DNA of 64,000 bases from Tritrichomonas musculus (GCA_039105265.1 JAPFFF010000002.1:5022001-5086000), one strand, 5' to 3'; positions 10,403 to 18,683 are shown, counted from the first letter of the stretch. Notes: generated by a model from the sequence alone, not told the origin. Made by a program: numbers and translations.

Positions 10403-10534
10403 ATGTTTTGTGAGATACTTTTATGTATGATTCTAGCTGTTAATGTTATGGAGTTATTTGTAATAATATCGGCATTGAAACCTGATGAACCACCTGAATT
10501 AAGTGAAGAGATGCGACAGAAACTTTATTGCTAA
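10403..10534 (+). CDS. 43-aa membrane microprotein (B1)
   Basis: A short frame between the 198-residue gene and the ATPase gene. The protein begins MFCEILLCMILAVNVMEL, a hydrophobic stretch long enough for one membrane helix, and ends with an acidic, charged tail (PDEPPELSEEMRQ). The stop at 10534 is 3 bp before the ATPase start. The same frame is in B2 (33548-33679) and absent from A2. Function unknown; coding status rests on its position and on identical preservation. Confidence 0.5.
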   Translation: MFCEILLCMILAVNVMELFVIISALKPDEPPELSEEMRQKLYC

Positions 10535-10537
10535 GAA

Positions 10538-11479
10538 ATGCTTAAACCTACAAAGTTTGATTATTCGACAGTGTTTTTTTCAGATTCTAGTGATTCAGAA
10601 GAGCTATTTGCTGAACCTCAGGTAAAACCCTTTTTTAACATCGACATTGAGATGAGTAAAGCGTATAAAAAAAATGAATCCAAGATATTGAGTGAATCTA
10701 TTAGACCAATTGCTAATGGTATCTACGCATATTATAATTCATTAAACATCATTGTTGGAGCTCAAGGAAAGGGTAAATCTCATATTGTATTGCGTGATAT
10801 TATTCAAATATCAAGAATCCCTGGTGCTGCTCATTTAATTGTTTATATTAGTAAGAATGGAGTTATAAATGATTCAACATTTGAGGCCCAGCGAGAATTG
10901 ATTAAACTTCCTGTGAAAGTCATATCTGATTCAAATGCTGAGAATTACTTAAAAGAACTTGATTTATGGAAAGAATTGTATGATAAATACGTTAATAATA
11001 ATGCTCGATTAGATGACAGCTCTGCTGGCCCAAGCTTTGACAACTTTGTTGGCCCTCGCATAGCGAGTGCTTGTGAAGAGAAGATAAATAAGATGCTCTC
11101 CTTTTTATGTATTTCAAAGACTTCGTCTCGGTCTGCAAAGCCTCTTAATACTATCATTTTATGTGAGGATTTCATTAAATCAAAGCTATTGAAATCAGCT
11201 TATTTTACCAATTATATCACTCAATTACGACACAAACATTCTATTGTCTATGTTAATGTTCAATTCTTTAAAGCAATACCGACGGATTACAAGAATAATT
11301 GTACATCTTTCTTCATATTTAATGGATTCTCACGACAGAAAATGGGTTATATATACCAACAAGTTGTTATGCCAATTGAATTCGAAGATTTGTGGAGGAG
11401 ATATTGTTGTATGAAAAATCATGATTTCATCTTGGTGAACACACGAGAAGGTAGTATAGAGTTTATTAGTTGTGTGTAA
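10538..11479 (+). CDS. genome-packaging ATPase, FtsK/HerA (A32-like) type (B1)
   Basis: 313 residues. Walker A is GAQGKGKSH near residue 77 and Walker B is the hydrophobic strand NTIILCED near residue 208. Downstream, TNYITQLRHKHSIVYVNVQFF fits the sensor region of viral A32-like ATPases. In Polintons this enzyme pumps element DNA into the capsid. Relatives are the B2 gene (33683-34594) and the A2 gene (45740-46585). Between the Walker motifs, B1 carries a 30-bp in-frame segment with two small hairpins that B2 lacks. The gene is convergent with PolB; the 3' spacer holds a nested GGTGAA/TTCACC hairpin. Confidence 0.88.
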   Translation: MLKPTKFDYSTVFFSDSSDSEELFAEPQVKPFFNIDIEMSKAYKKNESKILSESIRPIANGIYAYYNSLNIIVGAQGKGKSHIVLRDIIQISRIPGAAHLIVYISKNGVINDSTFEAQRELIKLPVKVISDSNAENYLKELDLWKELYDKYVNNNARLDDSSAGPSFDNFVGPRIASACEEKINKMLSFLCISKTSSRSAKPLNTIILCEDFIKSKLLKSAYFTNYITQLRHKHSIVYVNVQFFKAIPTDYKNNCTSFFIFNGFSRQKMGYIYQQVVMPIEFEDLWRRYCCMKNHDFILVNTREGSIEFISCV

Positions 11480-11493
11480 AAAAATCAAAAGGT

Positions 11494-11527
11494 GGTGAAC
11501 TTGTGGGTGAAACTTCACCTGTTCACC
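11494..11527. repeat. nested inverted repeat GGTGAAC...GTTCACC (B1)
   Basis: The outer arms GGTGAAC and GTTCACC are perfect over 7 bp and enclose a second palindrome GGTGAA-AC-TTCACC. It lies between the convergent ATPase and PolB 3' ends. The same motif is at 34609-34642, with related ones at 27582-27616 and 28679-28713. It may help end transcripts, but trichomonad terminators are not defined well enough to be sure. Confidence 0.55.
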
Positions 11528-11572
11528 TCAACAACATTTTCGGCAAATAAAGCTATCAAATCTTGAGTATAC

Positions 11573-14500
11573 TTAGTATTTCGTTTGGATATGATAATTA
11601 TTTGCTGTTAAACCATTAATATAGGGTGCGCATGATTGATTTGGCAATACAATCATTTTTGTATGACATCCTGTGAGAGCATTCTTGTTTACCGTTATTT
11701 TACTCATTTTATTGTTTTGCATCTGAAGATTTATATTCTTACCAAGCTTAATTGATTGATTATCAATAATAGATTTGTAATCGGAAGACACAATATGATT
11801 CTTCTTTAAAGATACACCTTTTAGTTTGAGTGATTTGGTTTGCCCATTACTGTTAAATATAGTATAACATTTAGGTGCAAGAGCTATCATGTTTTCACCA
11901 TATTTTTCAATGGCACATCCCAATATCTTTTTTTCGTCTTGAATAGTGTTGATTGATGGGTTAGGCATGAATTTATATACATTCTTGTCGTAGAACTCTT
12001 TGTTTTTAATAACGTAATCAAATAATTGTTCAGGACCTTCATTTGGGTTCCCAGCAACTGCAAAATATGCTGAATCAGTATCACCCTCTATAAAATGTAG
12101 TCTATCCATATCAAAACAATTATTCATAAAATCGTAATAAAATGTGAGATACCAAAACTTTGCGTTATCAAGAGTCCACAATGATTCTTGAATGCATGTA
12201 TTGCAATGATATGATTTGGGTGATTGTTGAATTAAAAATGTATTATCACTTAATTGTGCTCCACCCATATAAGTTTGAGAGATGATATATTGATAAGCTT
12301 TATTTGCATCACATATCTTGACTTTACTGAATTTCTCAGAGTTCATCCCATCATATCCATATGAACCATTCATAGATATTTTATAGAATTTCTCATTCGC
12401 TATGCTCAAGTCTCCTTCAGAGCCATTACCTTTACTAACACCACTAATGATATCCTGACGTTTTTGCATAAAAGTGCTAACAAATTCATTAAATCCTGTA
12501 TGAGCTTCATATTGTGAAACAGATTTAACATCATCAATAATCAATCCGTGGTCTAACAGAAACCAGAGATAATAATTTGAGAAAATCATGTATTCATCAT
12601 GAGTATCAAGAAGCATTGTAAGCTTTCGTTCTTCCATATCTGTAGAAGTTAATTTATTTGTTTTCATGTAATTGTACATATAAGTGCCAATTGTTGATTC
12701 ATCGTTTTTGATATTGATATTGCGAAACACAGGAGGGAAATTGATAAAATAGTTTATCTTTGAGGTGGGACATTTTAGTTTAACTTCTGCATAGAACAAA
12801 TATGATGGTTTATTTGAGAATCTTGAGTAGTTTGTTATGATATCGAGGCATCTCTTTTTTGAAGCTTTATCTTTAACATCAATTCGTCTAATAAATGCTC
12901 CAGGCATATACATTATACCTCCATGATACTTATTAAATTCATGTTTACAAGATGAGAATGATGATGGATACAAAGAATTAAAATCGATTCCGACGATATG
13001 TGTCTGAACATTTTGATTATCACTTGAAATGACTCTGTTGTTTTGAATGTCATAACGGAATTTATTGATGTGAGTTTCATCTTTAATATTCACTCGATGC
13101 ATTACATTAGAGAGCCCTCCTGTGATGGCATTTCGAATGGAGTAGTATTCACGTTCATCATTGATGAGTGTTGGTAAATGATGCAATTTACAATATTTTT
13201 TTAATTGGATTCGTAGAGCTGTTATTTTAGGGTCATCTCTTTTACGAAGTTTATTACATTCAGCACATGCTAATAAGCAGTTATCAATTTGATGACCTTT
13301 ATTATTGTCAATTCTATCTAATGTAGGCTTATTTTGATATGTAAAATGTTCATGACATAAATGGCATTTCCCTTTATTTGGGTCGTCATACATTTTCATA
13401 AAAGCTTCAAAATCATTTTCTGACACACATTTTGTTAAATCTCGTTGTGGTTTTTTAGGGTTTAATCTATTGTATTTCTCATCTTGATTATAATAACTAT
13501 CACATTTATATTGCCACCATTTCTTGCTTGGTTTGAATGTATTGTATTTATTTGTAATCCCAATGTTGTTTCTTGGATTACTGTCTTCGCCAGAGCCTCG
13601 CATCCACTCGTCAAAATCTTTATAAGCCAAAGCATATTTGATGCACGAAGCATTCTTTGATAATGAGAGATTTGAAAGTAAATCAACATTGTATTGAGCA
13701 TTGAGTGCTATTAAATTATCAATAGGTTTAATCATCATTTCAACATCATTATCATTGTATGCTAATAGGTAGTCCCATCGTGTTGCAAAACGTTTTGAAT
13801 CTTCAAGATAAGCATCATATTCTTCTTTAGTGAGAGGATTCTTTTGATTGAGATAGCTATAAAAATCATCATATGAAAATGGTTCTGATTTTGATAATAC
13901 TTCATTGTAGTTCTTATCGTTGATTGCTTCGTAAGGAAACACACCTTTTTCACTATTATTGTTGCCAAAATCTTCACCAAATTGCTTTAATGTACCTCCT
14001 GCAACAAATGACTGGGCGTCTATGAATCTCAACTTTGTTGGATAATTATCTGATGTGAGAATGAATTGTTTTAATGAAGATAGGGTTCCTATTATTGAAT
14101 TTGATTCGACTTTCCAGCTAACTTCGCTCCCTACAACTTCATCGAAAAAGGAATAATTGAAATATTGTTTAAAGAGATTACTGTCAAAACGTGATGAGTT
14201 GAACCCTAATACAGTAATTACATTCATATTTTTGTTAATAGAGGTGTCCGGTAAGAATGATTCATAATATGATATCTTATCTGCATAGACTTTCATTGAT
14301 TGCTCGAACAACCATTTTATCCATTGTGGTATGAACTCTTGAGAGTCTCTTAATGAGAAATTCTTTGTTGTCAAACCACTTAAAGTCTTCACACAAGATG
14401 AAACTGATAACGGAATTAACCTTGAATTTATTGTTGTTGAGTTAGAGATTGATTTATTTATTGATTGCTCCATTGTTTCGAAATCATATGTTATATAGTA

Positions 14501-16231
14501 TATTTCAGGTTTCCATTGAAGATTGTATGCTAAACAATATTCATAAACAGGGTTATTCAATATGTGAGGGCAATAAGGTAAAGCTTCTTTAACTGGTATG
14601 AAGTTCTTTTTAAATACACCATCACAATGTTTAACATGGGATACAAATCTATGCATATTTTCTGCTCCGTAGTGCACATATGAATTACATTTAGGGCAAA
14701 TATGTATTTGGGTAAGCTTTTCAGGATTCTTGATGTACATTATATGGATGATTTGATTTTGAGTGAAAAGTAATGCAGAATATGTTGTAAATGTTTTATC
14801 GAAAAACCACTGCTCTGATAAATCATAATATTGCTCAGAATCTGTCTTGTGAAACTCATATATGTTAACATTAATGTGATTCTTTTGTGCTAAATCTTTC
14901 ATTTGCTCCATTGAAACACCTTCGAATTCATTAAGTATTTTCTTACCTTCATTTGGAATCTTTGTGTTGTATATAATATTATGTTCTTTAAGAAGTAGTT
15001 TCTTAGCGATTTTGGTTCGTTCTTTAGTTTTATATTTTTTGGTATTTGCTAGTTCTTCATTTAAACATACAGCTAAGAATCTGAAGAAACATAGTTTATC
15101 ATCTTCATTGTCAGCAATAATGAAATCATTTTTGATGAATTCTATTGGTAAATCCTTTATGCGACCAGTTATCTTTCTCATTCTTGAAACTGTAAAAGCT
15201 ATTGAACCAACTAATATAAGTTTTGTGCTTGATGATTCTGTCTCATATGAGTGAAGAACTGATTCGATATATAATTTCACTATTTCAAGGTCTTCAAATT
15301 TACTGATGATGATGGGGACCATTGATTGATAGTTCTTCCAAATAATATCTCTAGCTATATATTCGTATTTCTCTTCTAATGATTCAAAATCATAAGTGTA
15401 TGTTTCGAAGACTCCTGATAGTTGAAAATGAACCTTAAATGGTTTCAGCTCTTTCTTGTATACATTGTGAAGACACTCAAAGATATTATCTAATGATGCA
15501 ATTTGATTGAAATAATATGTTGTTATAGGACCTCGTTCAACAGCATTTTCTGTGGGATATTTATTATAGTGATTCCATTCATTTACAGCTCTATCGAAAT
15601 CATGTGGCTCGTTAATCATAAGGAAATCACTGTGTTTTGATGTGAAATTGTGTGCGAATTTATCGAGATATTCATATAGTTCTTCATTCTCTGGAAAGTA
15701 TTGTTTTTGATGATTTTTGATTAATGGAGCCTCAGGGATGATTAATCTCTCAGTCTTCTGTAAAACTGGATGTTTTTGTTCTTTGATTAATTGTATTGCA
15801 TCATCAACTGCTTCATAAGCCCTATTAATAGCTTCTTTTATCTCGAATTCTCTCTCGATTTGTTGTTGTTTTGTGTTGAAATAGCGTTCATCTTCTTCAT
15901 TAATATCTTCTTCAAAGTAATCATCACGTTTGAGTATATCTTGGTAGTGCTGTTCATGCGAATCATCCAATATTCGTTTAAGTTTATGCACATGTATAAT
16001 GAAACTATCTATTTCTTCTGCATTTGGTAAATCATTTTTAATAAATCTGTGGGCATTACGATTATTAAGCCAATCACATAATACTTCTACGTTTTTCCTT
16101 CTATTCCAAGCTTCTGTTTTAGCAGTTGTTGTAATTGGTAGATTTGCATTGAAAATTGTGTTAATACTTTTGATTAATTCAACAATATCATCATTACTAA
16201 TATTTTTAAGTGATCGGTAATCGTATCGCAT
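11573..16231 (-). CDS. protein-primed DNA polymerase B (B1)
   Basis: 1552 residues from the ATG at 16231, which is the last codon of the TIR. An in-frame ATG 26 codons upstream lies inside the TIR and also precedes an unrelated gene at the other end, so it is unlikely to be the start. Blocks: OTU-like segment near 377, zinc-finger-like CPKCNSY...HVKHC at 510-536, exonuclease motifs near 580 (YDFET), 677 (NSSRFD) and 828 (YNDND), HNH-like CHLC...DRIDNN...CAECNKLRKR at 950-1000, motif A DFNSLYPSSF near 1082, motif B KISMNGSYGYDG near 1286, motif C GDTDSAYFAV near 1384. The protein copies the element from its TIR ends. It appears whole and differs from the B2 copy by very few residues. Confidence 0.93.
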   Translation of the reverse strand: MRYDYRSLKNISNDDIVELIKSINTIFNANLPITTTAKTEAWNRRKNVEVLCDWLNNRNAHRFIKNDLPNAEEIDSFIIHVHKLKRILDDSHEQHYQDILKRDDYFEEDINEEDERYFNTKQQQIEREFEIKEAINRAYEAVDDAIQLIKEQKHPVLQKTERLIIPEAPLIKNHQKQYFPENEELYEYLDKFAHNFTSKHSDFLMINEPHDFDRAVNEWNHYNKYPTENAVERGPITTYYFNQIASLDNIFECLHNVYKKELKPFKVHFQLSGVFETYTYDFESLEEKYEYIARDIIWKNYQSMVPIIISKFEDLEIVKLYIESVLHSYETESSSTKLILVGSIAFTVSRMRKITGRIKDLPIEFIKNDFIIADNEDDKLCFFRFLAVCLNEELANTKKYKTKERTKIAKKLLLKEHNIIYNTKIPNEGKKILNEFEGVSMEQMKDLAQKNHINVNIYEFHKTDSEQYYDLSEQWFFDKTFTTYSALLFTQNQIIHIMYIKNPEKLTQIHICPKCNSYVHYGAENMHRFVSHVKHCDGVFKKNFIPVKEALPYCPHILNNPVYEYCLAYNLQWKPEIYYITYDFETMEQSINKSISNSTTINSRLIPLSVSSCVKTLSGLTTKNFSLRDSQEFIPQWIKWLFEQSMKVYADKISYYESFLPDTSINKNMNVITVLGFNSSRFDSNLFKQYFNYSFFDEVVGSEVSWKVESNSIIGTLSSLKQFILTSDNYPTKLRFIDAQSFVAGGTLKQFGEDFGNNNSEKGVFPYEAINDKNYNEVLSKSEPFSYDDFYSYLNQKNPLTKEEYDAYLEDSKRFATRWDYLLAYNDNDVEMMIKPIDNLIALNAQYNVDLLSNLSLSKNASCIKYALAYKDFDEWMRGSGEDSNPRNNIGITNKYNTFKPSKKWWQYKCDSYYNQDEKYNRLNPKKPQRDLTKCVSENDFEAFMKMYDDPNKGKCHLCHEHFTYQNKPTLDRIDNNKGHQIDNCLLACAECNKLRKRDDPKITALRIQLKKYCKLHHLPTLINDEREYYSIRNAITGGLSNVMHRVNIKDETHINKFRYDIQNNRVISSDNQNVQTHIVGIDFNSLYPSSFSSCKHEFNKYHGGIMYMPGAFIRRIDVKDKASKKRCLDIITNYSRFSNKPSYLFYAEVKLKCPTSKINYFINFPPVFRNINIKNDESTIGTYMYNYMKTNKLTSTDMEERKLTMLLDTHDEYMIFSNYYLWFLLDHGLIIDDVKSVSQYEAHTGFNEFVSTFMQKRQDIISGVSKGNGSEGDLSIANEKFYKISMNGSYGYDGMNSEKFSKVKICDANKAYQYIISQTYMGGAQLSDNTFLIQQSPKSYHCNTCIQESLWTLDNAKFWYLTFYYDFMNNCFDMDRLHFIEGDTDSAYFAVAGNPNEGPEQLFDYVIKNKEFYDKNVYKFMPNPSINTIQDEKKILGCAIEKYGENMIALAPKCYTIFNSNGQTKSLKLKGVSLKKNHIVSSDYKSIIDNQSIKLGKNINLQMQNNKMSKITVNKNALTGCHTKMIVLPNQSCAPYINGLTANNYHIQTKY

Positions 16232-16492
16232 TTGGGTGGAAAATAAAAATTTAAAAAAATATTTGATTTGCTCTTTGGTGATTCTGGGGCTGAAATTATT
16301 TGATTCCAAAAAAGTGCTACAAATCCTTGAGTTTCATAGTTGGGGTTCACAGTGTTGTAGACAATGAGCTAGAAATCCTAGAGTTCAATGTTGTGACCCA
16401 AAAATGACGAAACGGCCGGAGAAACCAATAAGGAGGAACCGCGAAAATGCTTCAAATTATCTGACCCCCAATACGAACATACATATACTACT
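16229..16492. repeat. right TIR of B1 (264 bp)
   Basis: Inverse match to 17970-18233 and direct match to 39344-39607. It ends CATATACTACT. Its inner edge is the PolB start codon, so it supplies the PolB upstream region. Confidence 0.93.
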
Positions 16493-16967
16493 GAGGTGGA
16501 GGAACTTGTATTATATTATATGAGCGAGGTGGTGGAAAGACTTTATTGGAAATTGGAACATATGGAACATATGGATTCTTCCTTCTTGCATCGTCTTCTT
16601 GCTTCAATCTTGCTAATGCTTCTTCTTCTTGCTTCTTCTTCCTTCTTGCTTCTTCTTCTTGCTGCTTCTTCAATCTAGCTGCTTCTTCTTCTTCTTGCTG
16701 CTTCTTCAATCTTGCTGCTTCTTCTTCTTCTTGCTTCTTCTTCAATCTAGCTGCTTCTTCTTCTTGTTGCTTCTTCCTTCTTGCTGCTTCTTCTTGTTGC
16801 TTCATGATGTACTGTCGCATGGATTCGAGTTGTTCTGGGGTCATGTTCTTGAGCCAAATTTCTGTGGGTGGAGCTGATGGCGGATCTGATGGTGGAGCTT
16901 GTTGACCCGATTGCTCGATCGAGTCAAATAGACTAACATCGCTGTCTGAGCTGTAGTTGTATGACAT
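16488..16967 (-). pseudogene. Glu/Lys/Ala-rich coiled-coil protein, interrupted by B1
   Basis: The frame begins MSYNYSSDSDVSLFDSIEQSGQ, runs through a Pro-rich stretch (PPSDPPSAPP) and then into repeats of the type QEEEAARLKKQ over about residues 55-125, predicted to be a long coiled coil or single helix. The end of the frame is supplied by the B1 TIR, so the natural end is lost. The repeats are also evident in the DNA (about 16590-16800). No family is recognised; such sequences are low complexity and match many proteins by composition. Confidence 0.55.
16493..16498. repeat. likely target site copy beside B1 (GAGGTG)
   Basis: The six bases following the B1 right TIR. The partner copy would lie at the left end of B1, outside the window, so this is unconfirmed. 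Confidence 0.45.
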
Positions 16968-17157
16968 ACAAGTATAAAAATGATCTATTTTCTAGTTGAT
17001 ATCACTAAATTTTAAATTTCGTAGAAAAACTCGAAGGTAGATATTTTTCTTTGAAAAAGTTACATTAACTATAAAAATTCAAAAATTGAATTAAAAAAAA
17101 TAAAATATATTGAAATTTTAAAAAAATATATTTATTAATATCACTATTATTTTATTA

Positions 17158-17583
17158 ATGATGAATGAAGAAGAAGATAAAATAGAAGATATTTTACAAA
17201 AACAAACACCTCCTAAAGATCATGATTCATTCGACTACAAAATTAATATAAACATGTCGAAAAAAATATCTCAACTAAAAGTTGAAGATGATACATCAAA
17301 TTTAAGAACGATGTGTGAAAATTATGCTCATGCTCTTGAAAATAATGCACATCGACTTCGAGCAAAACAAAAAAAGAGGTATGATGAATGGTTTGACAGC
17401 CTCGAAAAAGATTGTTATCCTGCAAGAGACATTGTTAACTTGTACAACATGTTCTTTGGTCATGAACTATCTATTACTCGACTTGGTTTCGGGCATCTCG
17501 ATGGAACAAAGAGACACTTTACACATAAGAAAGTGAAAAGAAACAAGAAGTTCATCACAATGTACTACAAGAAAAATGAATAA
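17158..17583 (+). CDS. unrecognised 141-aa protein in element C
   Basis: Begins with two adjacent ATG codons at 17158. The first 40 residues are acidic and polar; the rest is basic (AHRLRAKQKKRYDEWF, then TKRHFTHKKVKRNKKF). The segment DIVNLYNMFFGHELSITRLGF could form a helix-turn-helix, loosely resembling the end of the small A and B proteins that overlap the fibre gene (KYNINLSIYMTDKL). That resemblance is weak. A DNA-binding role is possible. About 190 bp of plain AT-rich DNA precede it. Confidence 0.55.
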   Translation: MMNEEEDKIEDILQKQTPPKDHDSFDYKININMSKKISQLKVEDDTSNLRTMCENYAHALENNAHRLRAKQKKRYDEWFDSLEKDCYPARDIVNLYNMFFGHELSITRLGFGHLDGTKRHFTHKKVKRNKKFITMYYKKNE

Positions 17584-17606
17584 CTAAAAAAAAAAAGTTT
17601 TTTTAA

Positions 17607-17752
17607 CTACATGTTTTTCCTCATAAGCTACCTTTTTCCTCATAAGCTACCTTTTTCCTCATAAGCTACCTTTTTCCTCATAAGCTACCTTTTTCCTCAT
17701 AAGCTACCTTTTTCCTCATAAGCTACCTCATTCTTCATAAGCTACCTTTTTG
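17607..17752. repeat. 19-bp tandem repeat, about 8 units
   Basis: Unit CTACCTTTTTCCTCATAAG, nearly perfect in the central copies and varied at both ends. It overlaps the 3' end of the basic-region gene on the minus strand, whose last residues (KKVAYEE) are encoded by the first units. Because 19 is not a multiple of three, unit-number changes would shift its end. Confidence 0.9.
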
Positions 17753-17952
17753 CTTTCATACAACATTATTTTTTCCTTCATACTTTGTACTTCTCTTTTC
17801 TTTCTTTCACGATATGCCTTTTGCTGTTGTTTACGTGCTTCATTTCGTTCTTCAACTGTTGCATACTTTTGCTTTCTACCACGTTTTTCTGTTGTTTCAG
17901 TTTTTGCAGTATCAATATTTTTGAGGTTGTTGTTACTCTTGGACTTCTTCAA
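17728..17952 (-). pseudogene. basic-region, zipper-like protein interrupted by B2
   Basis: The open frame here is 74 residues: a Lys-rich start, then GRKQKYATVEERNEAR and a dense basic stretch (KAYRERKKREVQ) leading into a short helix. This resembles a bZIP-type DNA-binding segment, though the spacing does not match the classical signature. B2 lies 18 bp beyond the ATG and sense-direction coding sequence resumes on the far side near 39614, so the ATG at 17952 may not be the original start and the gene was probably disrupted by B2. Confidence 0.5.
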
Positions 17953-17963
17953 CTTCTTGATGA

Positions 17964-17969
17964 TAGCTG
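17964..17969. repeat. left target site duplication of B2 (TAGCTG)
   Basis: The six bases just before the B2 left TIR are identical to those at 39608-39613. A 6-bp duplication is what Polinton integrases are known to make. Confidence 0.92.
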
Positions 17970-18233
17970 AGTAGTATATGTATGTTCGTATTGGGGGTCA
18001 GATAATTTGAAGCATTTTCGCGGTTCCTCCTTATTGGTTTCTCCGGCCGTTTCGTCATTTTTGGGTCACAACATTGAACTCTAGGATTTCTAGCTCATTG
18101 TCTACAACACTGTGAACCCCAACTATGAAACTCAAGGATTTGTAGCACTTTTTTGGAATCAAATAATTTCAGCCCCAGAATCACCAAAGAGCAAATCAAA
18201 TATTTTTTTAAATTTTTATTTTCCACCCAAATG
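17970..18233. repeat. left TIR of B2 (264 bp)
   Basis: Starts AGTAGTATATGTATGTTCG; inverse match to 39344-39607 with a difference in the first few bases. The last three bases are the ATG of the 150-residue gene, just as the right TIR ends on the PolB ATG. Confidence 0.95.
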
Positions 18234-18683
18234 AGTGCTCAACTGAAAGTCTATGAGTATATCAATTCTTTCATTTCATTATTGGAAACACCAGAAGATT
18301 TCAAGCACTGCGATTTTACATTGCTTTGTGATAAATATCCTATCAATTCTGGGAAATCAAATTATCTCGCGAAAGTGTTATACATTTCACTACAAACACC
18401 TGATAAAACAATTAGATTCTACCCTGATAAAATCAAAGAAATGGGTTTCGAATATGTTGTTTTAACATCAAATGCGAGACGAAGAATCAATATCAATTCA
18501 CCAGAATTCTTTGTAAACGGTAATAGAGAAAAACAAGTATTTAAGGAGCATCCTTTTTATAACTACTCTATTGAGCGAATTAATAAAGCAAACAAAGAAA
18601 TTCTATTAAAGCTGAGAGAGAAATATGATATACCTGAACCAACACTCTTTAAGGGTACTCATCAAAATATTGTATTAGACTAA
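18231..18683 (+). CDS. conserved TIR-adjacent protein, 150 aa (B2)
   Basis: The start is taken at the ATG closing the TIR (N-terminus MSAQLKVYEYINSF); the in-frame upstream ATG lies inside the TIR and is shared with the unrelated PolB gene. Relatives are in A2 (45298-45747) and C (40698-41144). Shared features: YDYIN near the start, CDFxxLCDKYP near residue 25, KVLYISL, FYPDKI, a basic RRRI turn, an FxxNGN motif and a C-terminal KLREKYDIPEP helix. No catalytic triad is evident and I do not recognise the family. Presence in all three families suggests a core early or DNA-related role, which is inference. Confidence 0.75.
   Translation: MSAQLKVYEYINSFISLLETPEDFKHCDFTLLCDKYPINSGKSNYLAKVLYISLQTPDKTIRFYPDKIKEMGFEYVVLTSNARRRININSPEFFVNGNREKQVFKEHPFYNYSIERINKANKEILLKLREKYDIPEPTLFKGTHQNIVLD

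Larger units (their letters stand above)
9646..16492. mobile_element. Maverick/Polinton copy B1 (family B), right part
   Basis: Corresponds to 32791-39607 of B2 and is nearly identical to it; I saw only scattered substitutions and one 30-bp length difference in the ATPase gene. The left side is interrupted by A1 inside a small coiled-coil gene; the rest of B1 should lie left of A1 outside the window. The right end is a 264-bp TIR ending CATATACTACT at 16492, followed by GAGGTG, the likely target copy. It sits in a coiled-coil gene of element C. Genes in this part look whole apart from the one cut by A1. Confidence 0.9.
16493..17969. mobile_element. element C, left block (between B1 and B2)
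   Basis: About 1.5 kb of sequence that belongs to neither family A nor B. It is continuous across B2 with 39608-44298, as shown by the TAGCTG duplication. It holds a coiled-coil gene cut by B1, a 141-residue gene, a 19-bp tandem repeat and a basic-region gene cut by B2. Assignment to the same Maverick-like element as the right block is inferred from continuity; it could be host DNA next to C. Confidence 0.55.

Noticed and set aside
14964-15254. Plus-strand frames opposite PolB, such as 14964-15254 and 38079-38369
   Set aside because: They lie wholly inside the opposite strand of a well-supported polymerase gene and have hydrophobic, low-complexity composition typical of antisense frames.
16153-16309. 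A 26-residue shared N-terminal extension on PolB and on the 150-residue protein
   Set aside because: It is encoded by the TIR itself and appears on two unrelated genes, so the ATG at the TIR inner edge is the better start for both.
16546-16905. Cys/Ser/Ala/Phe-rich frames on the plus strand
   Set aside because: They are antisense images of the repetitive Glu/Lys coiled-coil gene on the minus strand.
17607-17752. Possible CRISPR array
   Set aside because: The units are head to tail with no unique spacers, and the genome is eukaryotic.
17728-17952. A host bZIP transcription factor
   Set aside because: The basic region does not fit the classical spacing and the gene is continuous with element C, so it was kept only as basic-region, zipper-like.
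18231-18683. Adenovirus-type cysteine protease for the 150-residue protein
   Set aside because: No conserved His-Glu/Asn-Cys arrangement is shared by the three relatives.
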